Assembly: GCF_001039355.2 (NCBI RefSeq)
Contig: NW_019774158.1
Location: 374,485 to 438,484, forward strand
DNA length: 64,000 nucleotides
Source of the DNA: Lingula anatina
Lineage: Eukaryota > Brachiopoda > Lingulata > Lingulida > Lingulidae
Direction of reading: 5' to 3'
The position numbers and the translations under genes were made by a program. A model generated the notes under the pieces. The model was not told the DNA's origin, searched no databases, and was given only the letters and a program-made list of their open reading frames with translations. Position 1 is the first letter of the stretch, and each line of letters opens with the position of its first letter. Below, one piece after another: positions 24,371-37,501 of this stretch.

Positions 24371-26181
24371 ACTGGGGTCACTGACATTTTTGTTTTGGAA
24401 AAAGCACATAAGGGAGGTGCCATGGCAAGTCTTAAAGTAACGTCGCATTTCCACTACAGTTGGGTTTTTCTAACTGATGGCTACCTGTAGTAAGCTAAAC
24501 ACTAATAAACGGCTTGCTGATATAGTTTGCCTTGAGATAGCCCATTTTTATTGGAAACACAGCAACATTCATGACCAAAATATGCCAAAATGACAAAGCT
24601 GTGTGCCGAAACGTCCGAAACCTATTCAGACATCAGACTATCTGTGGAGAAGAGAGAACTCTCAGTGAGGAAACGGAGATCTTTACAACCCCCAGATGAA
24701 TGAATTTCTTTGTCTTGCCATACTTCTTAGCTATCAACCACAGTGCCTGGTATTAAAACTAGATTTCATATACAGTATCTATAACTAAAAGTAAAAAGCG
24801 CTGACAGCTTGAAGAGTCTTCCTGCCTCTCAGTATCCCTGGCCTAATAATGATGTGAGCCATTGATCCAATGTCACTTGCTGCAGCTCCAATGTCACCAG
24901 CCACTTCCAGGGCCTCAACAGGTGCCTGTTATGAATAATATATGACACACTCCTGTAACAACTGCTGAAGGCGGAATACTGTTACTGTTGCCACACTGTA
25001 CAACGTGCTGTACATAGTACATTGATTATTATTATTGTGGTGCAGGGCTTTGGCTGTGTATAGTACCTGTCCATCTGTGAAAACCTCCTATTAAAATTTT
25101 GGACAGACTATTTTTCAAAAAAAAAAAAAAAAAAAAAAAGAGAGATTTTTTTTCACTGATATCCATGGAGCATAACTGGCCTGTCTTACTAAGAGAATGA
25201 ATTTATAGATCCTATAATATTTCAAAAATCCTTGCTGAGCCTCTGGTGAAATGACAATAATACAGTCAATTCAGAATTTTATTATTCTGCATAAAAACTT
25301 CTAATTTCATTGTTTAGCTTTTAGTGCCATATGCTTACATTGCTGACTGTCTTTGGTTCTTCTGATACTGCTTTGATACTGCATGTAAACTTTTTGAATA
25401 AGATTTTATATTATGAAATGAACTGACAAAAAAAACCCCTTTGAGGAAGTGCCCTTTTATCATTTTTACAATTTGGTGAATGTAAAAACTTCTTTATGAC
25501 CGTAAAATATTGTTTCTTTCAGTTATCCCAAGTGTCTGTAGATGAAGATGCTTTACTAAATAAGAAGTTACCAAAAGAATTATTACTGAGGTGAGTGCAC
25601 ATCAAACTCAATGGGTATTGCCAATTTAAGTGGCACAGAAATGAGCTCGCAATATATGCTCACATTGTTTGAGGTCAGAAGGTATTGTAAGTTCAAAGAC
25701 CAATGAGAGGTCAAAGTTAAAGGTCATTTAACCTGTAACCTCTGACCTCAAGTAATCTTATAACATATGGCCCTGTATCACCAGATAGTTTTATTACTAA
25801 TAAGTAGAAAGTAATAAGTGCAGCATGTGTCATATATACAGTAGTCTGTTAATCAAAGGACATGGAAATGCATTTATAAAGAAAAGAAACCTTGGACAGA
25901 GGTTTGTGAAATTAAGAAAAATGTTATATCCTTCAGGTCTTTGTTCATATTTAATTAATTAATTAGTTATATATTTGTAATTATAATTATTTAATGTGGA
26001 GGGCTGCAGATGGCTTAACATTATGGCAGCATAAAAAAATGACACTTGAAATTAGATCAGCAAATATGCAGACATATTCACAAAGTCCGTTGCTTTTCTT
26101 CTGATAAGCTTATCAATTGATACAAAAACCCATGAGCAAAGATGTGTGTTTTAAGAATTGAAATTTTATTTATTTATTGTT

Positions 26182-26213
<32 letters not shown>

Positions 26214-27900
26214 TTTGAATATTTTTTCATCAGATTTCTCTGGTACTGTTAGATGTAACTAAGTAGTGATGGCATTGGAAGTATTGTGAAGATGGAAGGG
26301 ATGTACAATTACTAATGCAACTTTTTTGGGAATTTCCTTTTCAAATTACCAAGTCCAGACTGTACTTTTGCACCATGTTATTTTGGTGTTTTCTTCATTA
26401 ATCTGATGTCTTGGAAATTAATTTAAACTAACTTTCCCAGTCTTCTGAGGGGCTCCATGCCTGGACAACAAGCTGTGGACTAGCATATTGATTACAATCA
26501 ATACTGTTGAGTTAAAAAGTAAAGAAAGGACAATTATTCTAGTCTGTTAGACTGTTCACAGTGAATTTTTTTTGACCTTGCAAAGGCACAATAAATCTGC
26601 GAGGACTCTCGCTGAAAGCAATCAGGTCAACAGATGAACACATATATCCTCTTGTTTCCAGTATACTGATATAATCATCAGCTTTTTCTCATTCTACTAA
26701 CATCAGGAGTTTAAAACTTGTTTATTTTATTTTTATTTTTTTTGAAAATGTTTCAATGTACAATGATGTGCTCAATATTGTTTTCCAAGTAAGGCAGCTA
26801 CTAGCTAGTATATACATGTGGAGATTTGTCTTTCCATCATGAATACTAGCTGAGTATATGGTATCCTCCTGATGCGATTTGTATTTAAGTTAATATACAG
26901 GAGTTCGTATTAAAGATGGTGATTAGTTTTCAGTCTTGGATTAAAGAAGTTCACACAGACCAACTGTGTGGCAAGCGTCAGTCATATCCTGATGAAAATA
27001 TGAGTCAGAACATGGAAAATGTTGTTAAAAGGGGGGCAGTTCCAAAGATAGAAAATATTTTTGTTTTGAAAAATCATATATATATATATCAGGTGATTGC
27101 ATTAATTGGAATGGTGCTACATAAATTCAGTTTGTGCACAAGTGATTGTGTGTGCAATGTGGAGGTTTCATTCTTTTTCTTACAGTAGTAATAACTGTAT
27201 CCATTTATCATATGGCACTTTGGCATTTATCTCAATATTTTCTGCCGTGAATGAATCTTAATGGGAAAGACTGTAATTCTCATGGACCTTAGCTTACCTA
27301 TTAGACTGCTCAAGTACATGCTATCTATATGGATATTGATTCAGAGCTGAGTCTTAAGGTTAAATTGGGATGCTGGATATTGTACAGGTTTCCGGTTGGA
27401 TAACAGTGCCTTTTATCTAGGTCAAAGGTCAAATCAGGACATTGTCTTTTTCGGATCATTGATCAGATTGGGACAGGGCTATCTATGTAGGTCTTTGTGG
27501 GAAATGAGGACTTTTTCATAATATGTTATGTTATTTTCAAAATGTGTTATCCATGTACAGTACATGTGTAATATTATGATTATCTTGCTACAGTCTCTAC
27601 AAGGTCCTTTTCTCACCATGTGTGCGTTACACCTGTTTGTATTAAAATACTTTTAAAAGGAGATTGACAACTTAATAGCTTTTATATCACGTTATCATGT
27701 ACACAGTTAACCAGATTAATTTTGATTGGTTGAGAATCTAAGGAGTAAACTTGTGAAGGTGAGTGACCCCCCCCCACACACACGCACACATAAAGTACAC
27801 ACATATACAGCAAAATCACATGCTAGGTCTCACCAGTTCATTGAAGTGATATTTAATACTAGTACTAATACGTGTAACTCAGGGTGTGAAAAGGCCCTAA

Positions 27901-28115
27901 GGCTGTATTCCCAGAGCTTTTAGATCGATCTATCCCCGCGGGGAGTCTCACTAGATTACTGTCAGATAATCCGGCTTAAATGTCCGCCCCGCCTACTACA
28001 AGCTGTAAGGGGGTAATTAACTTTCGTGTCCACACGGCTGACAGCTATTTAGCGTGAACCCCCAGGGAGTTAGGTCGATCTAAAGTCGATCGATCTAATC
28101 TCTGGAAATGGGGTC
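27901..28115 (-). mobile_element. Haplotype-specific Harbinger-like MITE in FBXL intron 2
   Basis: 215 bp, flanked by TAA on both sides (27898-27900 and 28116-28118). Ends are inverted repeats: GGCTGTATTCCCAGAG and CTCTGGAAATGGGGTC. The interior is the reverse complement of the IDH3B intron elements, including CCGCGGGGAGTCTCACTAGA. The allele at about 35966-35985 lacks the element and reads GGCCCATAGAGACAG across the site. Confidence 0.8.
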
Positions 28116-28915
28116 TAAGAGACAGACTGATACATCAGATTAGGTATTCAGTACAAGCAGAAATGTAGTTCTGTTAGGTAGTAAATATCTTGACCCAAAT
28201 ATTCTTTATTTTCTAGGATATTTTCTTATTTGGATGTGGTAACACTCTGCAGATGTGCACAGGTGGCAAAGGTAAGAGTTTTTCTTCTGTTTAATTCCAG
28301 TCAGTTCATGTATTTAATGTTTGTGTTCACAGTTTAGATGATACTGATCAGTAAGGGGATGATATATTAGATCACACACACACACGGGCACGCACGTACG
28401 CACACACACTATCATAGATAATTATTATTTATACTTTCAGTATTGGAACATCCTAGCATTAGATGGCAGTAACTGGCAGAGAGTGGATTTGTTTGATTTC
28501 CAGACTGATGTAGAGGTAGGGTCTGATAAAGATGGATAGTAAGGGCCAGTTCCCAATGTACTTGTCGACCTAACTACTGTGTACTTACTCCATGGGAACA
28601 CTTGCTGAATGCAGTTAATTTTAACAGAGTGACACGCCTCCTCTTGTTTCCATTGTACTTCTATCAGAACCACCTTTTCTTTATTGAACTCAATGCCAGG
28701 AGAATGCATAGTGGTTGTTTTAAATCAGATTGCATTCAGCAAGAGTCCCTATGGAGTTAGTGCAATAAATGAATGTGGTGGCTGAATTCTGCTTGTAATT
28801 ACTAGTACTGTAAGTAGAATTACTTATGACATTCAAAAGAAAACGCCTTTGTAACGTGATACATGTATGTTTATATTTCAAGTCACCTATTTCCTGTCAT
28901 GTGGTACATGCCTAT

Positions 28916-28985
28916 CACAAGTCATGTGATATACATTTCAAGTCATGTGATATATATTTCAAGTCATGTGATATAAGTCAGGTGA
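28916..28985. repeat. 22-bp tandem repeat before FBXL exon 5 (first copy)
   Basis: About three units of TCAAGTCATGTGATATACAT plus two bases, ending 22 bp before exon 5. The other haplotype has one unit more (36852-36943). Confidence 0.85.
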
Positions 28986-29295
28986 TGGGTGTGTGTGTAT
29001 ATTTCAGGGTCCAGTGGTAGAGAACATATCAAGACGTTGTGGAGGATTTCTCAAGTCACTAAGTTTGAAGGGATGTCAGTGTATAACAGATGGTGCTCTA
29101 AAGTATGTGTCTTGATAATAAAGATAACGTTGCTTTAATAAACTGCCAGCGTGTGGAGGCATTGTTGCAGCCATTGAGCCAATACAACTTATTTAATAAA
29201 CCAGAAGCATTCAGCATCTCTCAATATTAATAACCAGATTGCTTAAAGCTGGATATTAGAAGTCTGACACATTACAAGGTTGCATAACCTAATTG

Positions 29296-29296
29296 N
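29296..29296. other. Contig join (single N)
   Basis: After this base the sequence restarts at the equivalent of about 20634, upstream of FBXL exon 1. Confidence 0.9.
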
Positions 29297-29605
29297 TGAT
29301 GGGACTTTTCTGCACTGCCCAGCTTTAGGAAAAAGTGTACAGAGTAATAATAATCTGCGGCTTTGGTACCAGTAGAGGGAAGGATCATGTTAGAACTGTG
29401 ATATTTTATCTGAAATAAATCGGAAAGTTAAAATTACACCAGTGCGCATGAAAAGTGCCTAGATTTATTTTCTTCTGGAATGCTTAGTTCTTGCATTTAT
29501 TATTCATTTGTTTGAAAAACAATTTCTTTGAATAATTACGTGAAAAACAGTTGTAAGCATAATGTTAAAGTTACATTCCTTATCACGTGCGAATTTCCCG
29601 AACTA

Positions 29606-29613
29606 TGACGTCA
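29606..29613. promoter_or_regulatory. CRE upstream of FBXL exon 1
   Basis: TGACGTCA about 370 bp before the ATG at 29980, with the same two CCAAT motifs and the CACGTG as in the first copy. Confidence 0.5.
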
Positions 29614-29979
29614 TGTGTCAAAATCAAAACAAACATGAAGTCATGGCAGATAAAAGGGTGCATGTGATTGGATGTTTTCCACCCTGCCAATTAACCCTGT
29701 TAACTTGCTTAGGGTATTAGTGGAATATTTTGATCTAAATCAATCTACATAGGAATTGATATCGTTATAGGTTTCTATATATTAAATAAATTGCACCTTT
29801 ATTATTGACAGAATATCAAAGAGATACGCAAGTCTCGTTTCGGACGGCGTCATCACAGGCCAATCACAACACGCCTGACAAACTACTCTGGGCTTAATCC
29901 TTGGTGTTTTTATTTTCATTGCTGCATTAGATTTTTCAGCTGTTTTCGATGGAATTTGGCTAGATCATAGATTGGGACC

Positions 29980-31101
29980 ATGAACCACCACAGTCACAAC
30001 GGTCATTTCACAAATCACTACTCAAACCACGTGAAAACGAAGTCTGAGGTAAGTTGAAGGGGGTCAGGCTACGGGACGGATATTTTGACGCTTTTGTTGT
30101 CGTTCGAGATTTGTCCTGGCACGGAGGCTTAGCAGTGCCTAGCCGTAGATTTTTATTCCTGGGGGACCTATCACATATGTTTAATTAGAGTACAATGCTT
30201 TGGGTAATCAATTAGGATAATGCTGTATAATTTTTAGTCCCGAAAATAACATACACAGTACTTACTGGCCGAATATCCTTGAGGATATTTGGATTTAACT
30301 CATGGAGTGTGCACAGTATCTTTGCTCCTTTGTCTTCAGACTCACGTGCCCGCATACTAGATAACTATAACACAGTCAAACAAAGATGATTAAATATAGA
30401 CACATCAGTCTTTATTCTCTTTCCTCGTGCGATAGATAGAATAATAACAGGCGAAGTCCGAAGTAGAATTTTGTTTAACAATGACTGAAATTTAGAGTAC
30501 ACTTAATAATGTTTTCACTAAAAAATAATAAAACGGTACTCGTTTTTATACTGAAATGCATCATAACAGGATGTGATTCACTTAATTTAGGATCCATTTT
30601 ACACAAAGAGATCAGCGAGGGACGGATATGGCAAATTTTAAGTTTTGTTGTGACATTAAAAATTTAGCAAATTGTAAATGAAATCTGAAAAAAAAAGCTG
30701 TTGATATTTTTTAATGGGTGTGCAGTGAGAGGCAGTGTATGGTAAGGATGAGTATACAAGGTTTGTTTTGAAAGCTGCTTGCATGGGCCAGTCATGTTAT
30801 TCACATATTTTACTCTATTTTTAACAGTTAATGTTGTTCTACCCTTGAAAATGCCATACAAGTTGTTTTTAAACTAGTCGGTGCTGTTTGTAGTGGTATG
30901 GGTGTCATGATAGACAGATAATTGGGTTCTAGCTGTCTTTCAAAATGTACTTAAATTATATCCTTGCTGTCTTATCATTGTTGCAGTTGGAAATAGTGTT
31001 CTGTGAGACATACATATATAAAGGTGGAAGACTGTTGAAATTAACACTTTGGTAGGATTCTATTTGGTTGAAATTTCCTCCTCCCTTTCTCCTCCCTCCC
31101 A

Positions 31102-31146
<45 letters not shown>

Positions 31147-34100
31147 AAAAAAAAAACCTGACGCTGTACATTTTTAAGAGTTACTAAACTAGAGAGCAGA
31201 TTTTATCTAATGGCCGTGGTGTTTGCAAGAGCTGTGATGAGGATGTAGCACAGTGTGCCTATGTAAAGCTATAATGGAGTGTGGGGCATATTTCATCTCA
31301 GGCTGAACTTCTTGACCTCTGTTGGACGGTGGTGAGTGACATAAGAGGTCCATACAGAATACAGATAGGTTCTAAGTTAGAATCGTATCTGTTCACGCAC
31401 TAACAAAAAGTTAACTTAGCTTTGTCCAGTGACTGCATTTATGCCCTCTTTCTCTCTCTCTCCATACATACACTCACACATGCCAGAAAATTAAAAAAAT
31501 AATAATAAAAAAGAAGAAAAATGGAAGAAAAAGGTACAAATTTACATGGCTGACCCACTTGAATTCAGTAATGGTTTTATTGCCACCATAATTGGACTCT
31601 TATTTTACCCTGTGAATCCATTTTATTTCATGACCAAATTTTTTTCTTTACTTGCTTTTGGCAAAATAATATTTCAAATTCCAACATTTTGGAGTGGTGG
31701 TGTTCATTTCATCTTTACTAGTAAGTAAGGATATTGAACATGCCTTTGAAACTTGAGCACAGGATACATGAAAAGAAAAATGAAAGAATAACCAGAGTGA
31801 AAATCACATAATTTGTCTGTCTTTTGTCTTGATGTATGGGTTGTGCGATATTACCAAAAAACTCTCATTGTGGATGAAATATGCTTTCTCTTTCACTTTT
31901 CTATCATATTAATGTGATTTATAGTCTTCTGTCACATTTTAGAACCAAAATAGTGAAACCCTGTCTGAGTGCAGATTTTATTTTCATTATCAGTCAGAAG
32001 CTTGATGTTTATAAAGAAATTGTTACCCTAATTTTTTTTTTTCATTGCTGGACAGTATATGCCAAGAATTTAAAGTTTGACCTTTTGAGCAAGCATCAGA
32101 ATCACTGTAGTCCTTCATGTCACTTTTATTGGTCCATTGTAACAACCTATGCCCATTACTAGTACATTTACTTGTCATTTATGTAAACAAGTCGTAATAA
32201 TATGGCCATAAAAATTGTACTTATTTCAGCTGGTCAGTATTGTGCCTTTACTGGTCATATTGTGCCGTCCTGTGGGGGTCACTTTGACAGCCCCTGCGTT
32301 CATTTTGACATCGCCTGGGGTCATTTTGACAACCCCTGGGGTCACTTTCACATTCTCAGGATCATTTTGAAATCTCCTTGGAGCCACTTTTTGCAGTTTC
32401 AGAACAGATCCACGGATCAAATATGGCTGACCCCTTGAATGGTTGTTGCATAATGCCGTGGGGAAGCAATTCCAGCTTTTTAGTGGGTCGCCATATTTGA
32501 TCTGCAGATCTGTTAGTCTGCTGTTCTGAAACCTTGACATCCCCTTGGGGGTCACCTTGACATCCCCCTGGGAGTCACCTTGACATCTCTCTTGGGTCAC
32601 TTTGACATCGTCTGATGTCACTCTGTTCAACTAGGACCAATGCCATTTTTGATTTGGAAAAAAAGCACATAAGGGAGGTGCCATGGCAAGTCTTAAAGTA
32701 ACATCACATTTCCACTACATTTGGGTTTTTCTAACTGATGGCTACCTGTAGTAAGCTAAACACTAATAAACGGCTTGCTGATATAGTTTGCCTTGAGATA
32801 GCCCATTTTTATTGGAAACACAGCAACATTCATGACCAAAATATGCCAAAATGACAAAGCTGTGTGCCGAAACGTCCGAAACCTATTCAGACATCAGACT
32901 ATCTGTGGAGAAGAGAGAACTCTCAGTGAGGAAACGGAGATCTTTACAACCCCCAGATGAATGAATTTCTTTGTCTTGCCATACTTCTTAGCTATCAACC
33001 AAGTGCCTGGTATTAAAACTAGATTTCATATACAGTATCTATAACTAAAAGTAAAAAGCGCTGACAGCTTGAAGAGTCTTCCTGCCTCTCAGTATCCCTG
33101 GCCTAATAATGATGTGAGCCATTGATCCAATGTCACTTGCTGCAGCTCCAATGTCACCAGCCACTTCCAGGGCCTCAACAGGTGCCTGTTATGAATAATA
33201 TATGACACACTCCTGTAAGAACTGCTGAAGGCAGAATACTGTTACTGTTGCCACACTGTACAACGTGCTGTACATAGTACATTGATTATTATTATTGTGG
33301 TGCAGGGCTTTGGCTGTGTATAGTACCTGTCCATCTGTGAAAACCTCCTATTAAAATTTTGGACAGACTATTTTTCAAAAAAAAAAAAAAAAAAAAAGAG
33401 AGATTTTTTTTCACTGATATCCATGGAGCATAACTGGCCTGTCTTACTAAGAGAGTGAATTTATAGATCCTATAAAATTTCAAAAATCCTTGCTGAGCCT
33501 CTTGTGAAATGACAATAATACAGTCAATTCAGAATTTTATTATTCTGCATAAAAACTTCTAATTTCATTGTTTAGCTTTTAGTGCCAAATGCTTACATTG
33601 CTGACTGTCTTTGGTTCTTCTGATACTGCTTTCTGTTTACATGTAAACTTTTTGAATAAGATTTTATATTTTGAAATGAACTGACAAAAACATCCCCTTT
33701 GAGGAAGTGCCCTTTTATCATTTTTACAATTTGGTGAGTGTAAAAACCTTCTTTATGACCATAAAATATTGTTTCTTTCAGTTATCCCAAGTGTCTGTAG
33801 ATGAAGATGCTTTACTAAATAAGAAGTTACCAAAAGAATTATTACTGAGGTGAGTGCACATCAAACTCAATGGGTATTGCCAATTTAAGTGGCACAGAAA
33901 TGAGCTCGCAATATATGCTCACATTGTTTGAGGTCAGAAGAATTAAGAAAAATGTTATAAATATCCTTCAGGTCTTTGTTCATAATTAATTAATTAATTA
34001 ATTAATTGATAAGTTTTATTTTTGTAATTATAATTATTTAATGTGGAGGGCTGCAGATGGCTTAACATTATGGCAGCATAAAAAAATGACTCTTGAAATT

Positions 34101-37100
34101 AGATCAGCAAATATGCAGACATATTCACAAAGTCCGTTGCTTTTCTTCTGATAAGTTAATCAATACAAATACCCATGAGCAAAGATGAGTGTTTTAAGAA
34201 TTAAAATTTTATTTATTTATTGTTATTATTTATTTATTTTGAATAATTTTTCATCAGATTTCTCTGGTACTACTATATGTAACAAAGTAGTGATGCCATT
34301 GAAAGTATTGTAAAGATGGAAGGGATGTACAATTACTAATGCAACTTTTTTTGGAATTTCCTTTTCAAATTACCAAGTCCAGACTGTACTTTTGCACCAT
34401 GTTATTTTGGTGTTTTCTTCATTAATCTGATGTCTTGGAAATTAATTTAAACTAACATTCCCAGTCTTCTGAGGGGCTCCATGCCTGGACAACAAGCTGT
34501 GGACTAGCATATTGATTACAATCAATACTGTTGAGTTAAAAGTAAAGAAAGGACAATTATTCTAGTCTGTGAGACTGTTCACAGTGAATTTTTTTTGACC
34601 TTACAAAGGCACACTAAATCCGTGAGGACTCTCTCTGAAAGCAATCAGGTCAACAGATGAACACATATATCCTCTTGTTTCCAGCATACTGATATAATCA
34701 TTAGCTTTTTCTCATTCTACTAACATCAGGAGTTTAAAACCTGTTTATTATTATTTTTTGAAAATGTTTCAATGTACAATGATGTGCTCATGTCAATATT
34801 GTTTTCCAAGTAAGGCAGCTACTAGCTAGTATATACATGTGGTGATTTGTCTTTCCATCATGAATACGGGCTGAGTATAGTACATATGATATCCTCCTGA
34901 TGCGATTTGTATTTAAGTTACTATACAGGAGTTCGTATTAAGGATGATGATTAGTTTTCAGTCTTGGATTAAAGAAGTTCACACAGACCAACTGTGTGGC
35001 AAGCGTCAGTCATTTCCTGATGAAAATATGAGTCAGAATACGTATGGAAAATGTTAAAAGGGGGGCAGTTCCAAAGATAGAAAATATTTTTGTTTTGAAA
35101 AATCATATATAGATATATATATTCTGAGGGCTTAGAGGTTCCATTTTGTCTAGAAGCCACACTAAATTCTTTTATATCAGATGATTGCATTAATTGGAAT
35201 GGTGCTACATAAATTCAGTTTCTGTACAAATGATTGTGTGTGCAATGTGGAGGTTTCATTCTTTTTCTTACAGTAGTAATAACTGTATCCATTTATCATA
35301 TGGCACTTTGGCATTTATCTCAATATTTTCTGCCGTGAATGAATCTTAATGGGAAAGACTGTAATTCTCATGGACCTTAGCTTACCTATTAGACTGCTCA
35401 AGTACATGCTATCTATATGGATATTGATTCAGAGCTGAGTCTTAAGGTTAAATTGGGATGCTGGATATTGTAGAGGTTTCCAGTTGGATAACAGTGCCTT
35501 TTATCTAGGTCAAAGGTCAAATCAGGACATTGTCATTTTCGGATCATTGATCAGGGCAATCTATGTAGGCCTTTGTTGGAAATGAGGCCTTTTTCATGAT
35601 ATATTATTTTATTTTCATAATGTGTTATCCACATATGTGTAATATTACTATTACCTTGCTACAATCTCTACTATAGGTCCTTTTCTCACCATGTGTGCGT
35701 TACACCTGTTTGTATTAAAATACTTTAAAAAGGATATTGACAACTTAATAGCTTTTATATCACATTGTCATGTACACATTTAACCAGATTAATTTTGATT
35801 GGTTGAGAATCTAAGGAGTAAACTTGTGAAGGTGAGTGACCCCCCCTCCCCCCCCCCCCCCCATCCCCCCCCACACACACACACATACAGCAAAATCACA
35901 TGCTAGGTCTCACCAGTTATTTGAAGTGATTTTTAATACTAATACATGTAACACAGCGTGTGAAAAGGCCCATAGAGACAGACTGATACATTAATTTAGG
36001 TATACATTCAGAACAGAAATGTTGTTTTGTAAGGTAGTAAATATCTTGACCCAAATTTTCTATACTTTCTAGGATATTTTCTTATTTGGATGTGGTAACA
36101 CTCTGCAGATGTGCACAGGTGGCAAAGGTGAGAGCTTTTCACGTGTTTAATTCCAGCCAGTTCATGTATTTAATGTTTGTGTTCTCAGTTAAGATGATAC
36201 TGATCAGTAAGGAGATGATTTATTAGATCACATGCACACACATGCATGCACGTATGCACACACATTTATAATTTATTCATTTGTATTTTCACACACACAT
36301 GCACACACACACACACACAGGCATGCACGTACGCACACACACTATCATAGATATCTATTATTATTTATACTTTCAGTATTGGAACATCCTAGCATTAGAT
36401 GGCAGTAACTGGCAGAGAGTGGATTTGTTTGATTTCCAGACTGATGTAGAGGTAGGGTCTGATAAGGATGGATAGTAAGGGCCAGTTCCCAATAGACTTG
36501 TCGACCTAACTACTGTGTACTTACTTCATGGGAACACTTGCTGAATGCAGTTAATTTTAACAGAGTGACACGCCTCCTCTTGTTTCCATTGTACTTCTAT
36601 CAGAACCACCTTTTCTTTATTGAACTCAATGCCAGGAGAATGCATAGTAGTTGTTTTAAATCAGATTGCATTCAGCAAGAGTCCCTATGGAGTTAGTGCA
36701 ATAAATGAATGTGGTGGCTGAATTCTGCTTATAATTACTAGTACTGTAAGTAGAATTACTTATGACATTCAAAAGAAAACGCCTTTGTAACGTGATACAT
36801 GTATGTTTATATTTCAAGTCACCTATTTCCTGTCATGTGGTACATGCCTATCACAAGTCATGTGATATACATTTCAAGTCATGTGATATACATTTCAAGT
36901 CATGTGATATATATTTCAAGTCATGTGATATAAGTCAGGTGATGGGTGTGTGTGTATATTTCAGGGTCCAGTGGTAGAGAACATATCAAGACGTTGTGGA
37001 GGATTTCTCAAGTCACTAAGTTTGAAGGGATGTCAGTGTATAACAGATGGTGCTCTAAAGTATGTGTCTTGATAATAAAGATAACGTTGCTTTAATAAAC

Positions 37101-37421
37101 TGCCAGCGTGTGGAGGCATTGTTGCAGCCATTGAGCCAATACAACTTATTTAATAAACCAGAAGCATTCAGCATCTCTCAATAACCAGATTGCTTAAAGC
37201 TGGATATTAGAAGTCTGACACATTACAAGGTTGCATAACCTTAATGGATTTCTTTAGCTTAAAGCACCTGTTTACCTGGATTTCTTTGGAATGTCTCTTG
37301 GGTGAAAGTGACAGACAGTATGTGATTATTGTTTTCTTTTTCTTTTCAGAACATTTTCCAGGCAATGTCAAAACATAGAAACATTGAATTTAGACAGTTG
37401 TAAAAAAATTACAGATAGGTG

Positions 37422-37501
<80 letters not shown>

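Larger units (their letters stand above)
21318..29102 (+). other. FBXL20: FBXL exons 1-5, first haplotype copy
   Basis: Exons at 21318-21386, 25523-25590, 28217-28271, 28441-28515 and 29008-29102 match the canonical set in length and phase. One residue in exon 1 differs: FTNHHSNH here, FTNHYSNH in the other copy. No exon 6 follows, because the contig ends at 29295. Counting it as a second gene would be wrong if the allele reading holds. Confidence 0.85.
20634..29295. other. First haplotype copy of the FBXL promoter-to-exon-5 block
   Basis: Aligns along its whole length with 29299-37245. Coding exons differ by only a few bases, and introns by SNPs, repeat-length changes and a few larger indels. 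Differences include a MITE present only here (27901-28115), about 235 bp present only here (25680-25914), a 416-base gap (22523-22938), and CA and 22-bp repeat length changes. It ends at the single N at 29296, just past exon 5. Unmerged alleles explain this better than gene duplication, because the copy stops at a contig edge and lacks exons 6-15. Confidence 0.85.

Noticed and set aside
27419-27432. AGGTCAAAGGTCA direct repeat in FBXL intron 2, as a nuclear receptor site
   Set aside because: Present in both alleles, but isolated deep in an intron; such 13-mers arise by chance and nothing else supports function.
20634-37245. True tandem duplication of the FBXL gene
   Set aside because: The first copy lacks exons 6-15 and ends exactly at a single N, as the other overlaps do. 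Alleles explain it better, though only read depth would prove it.
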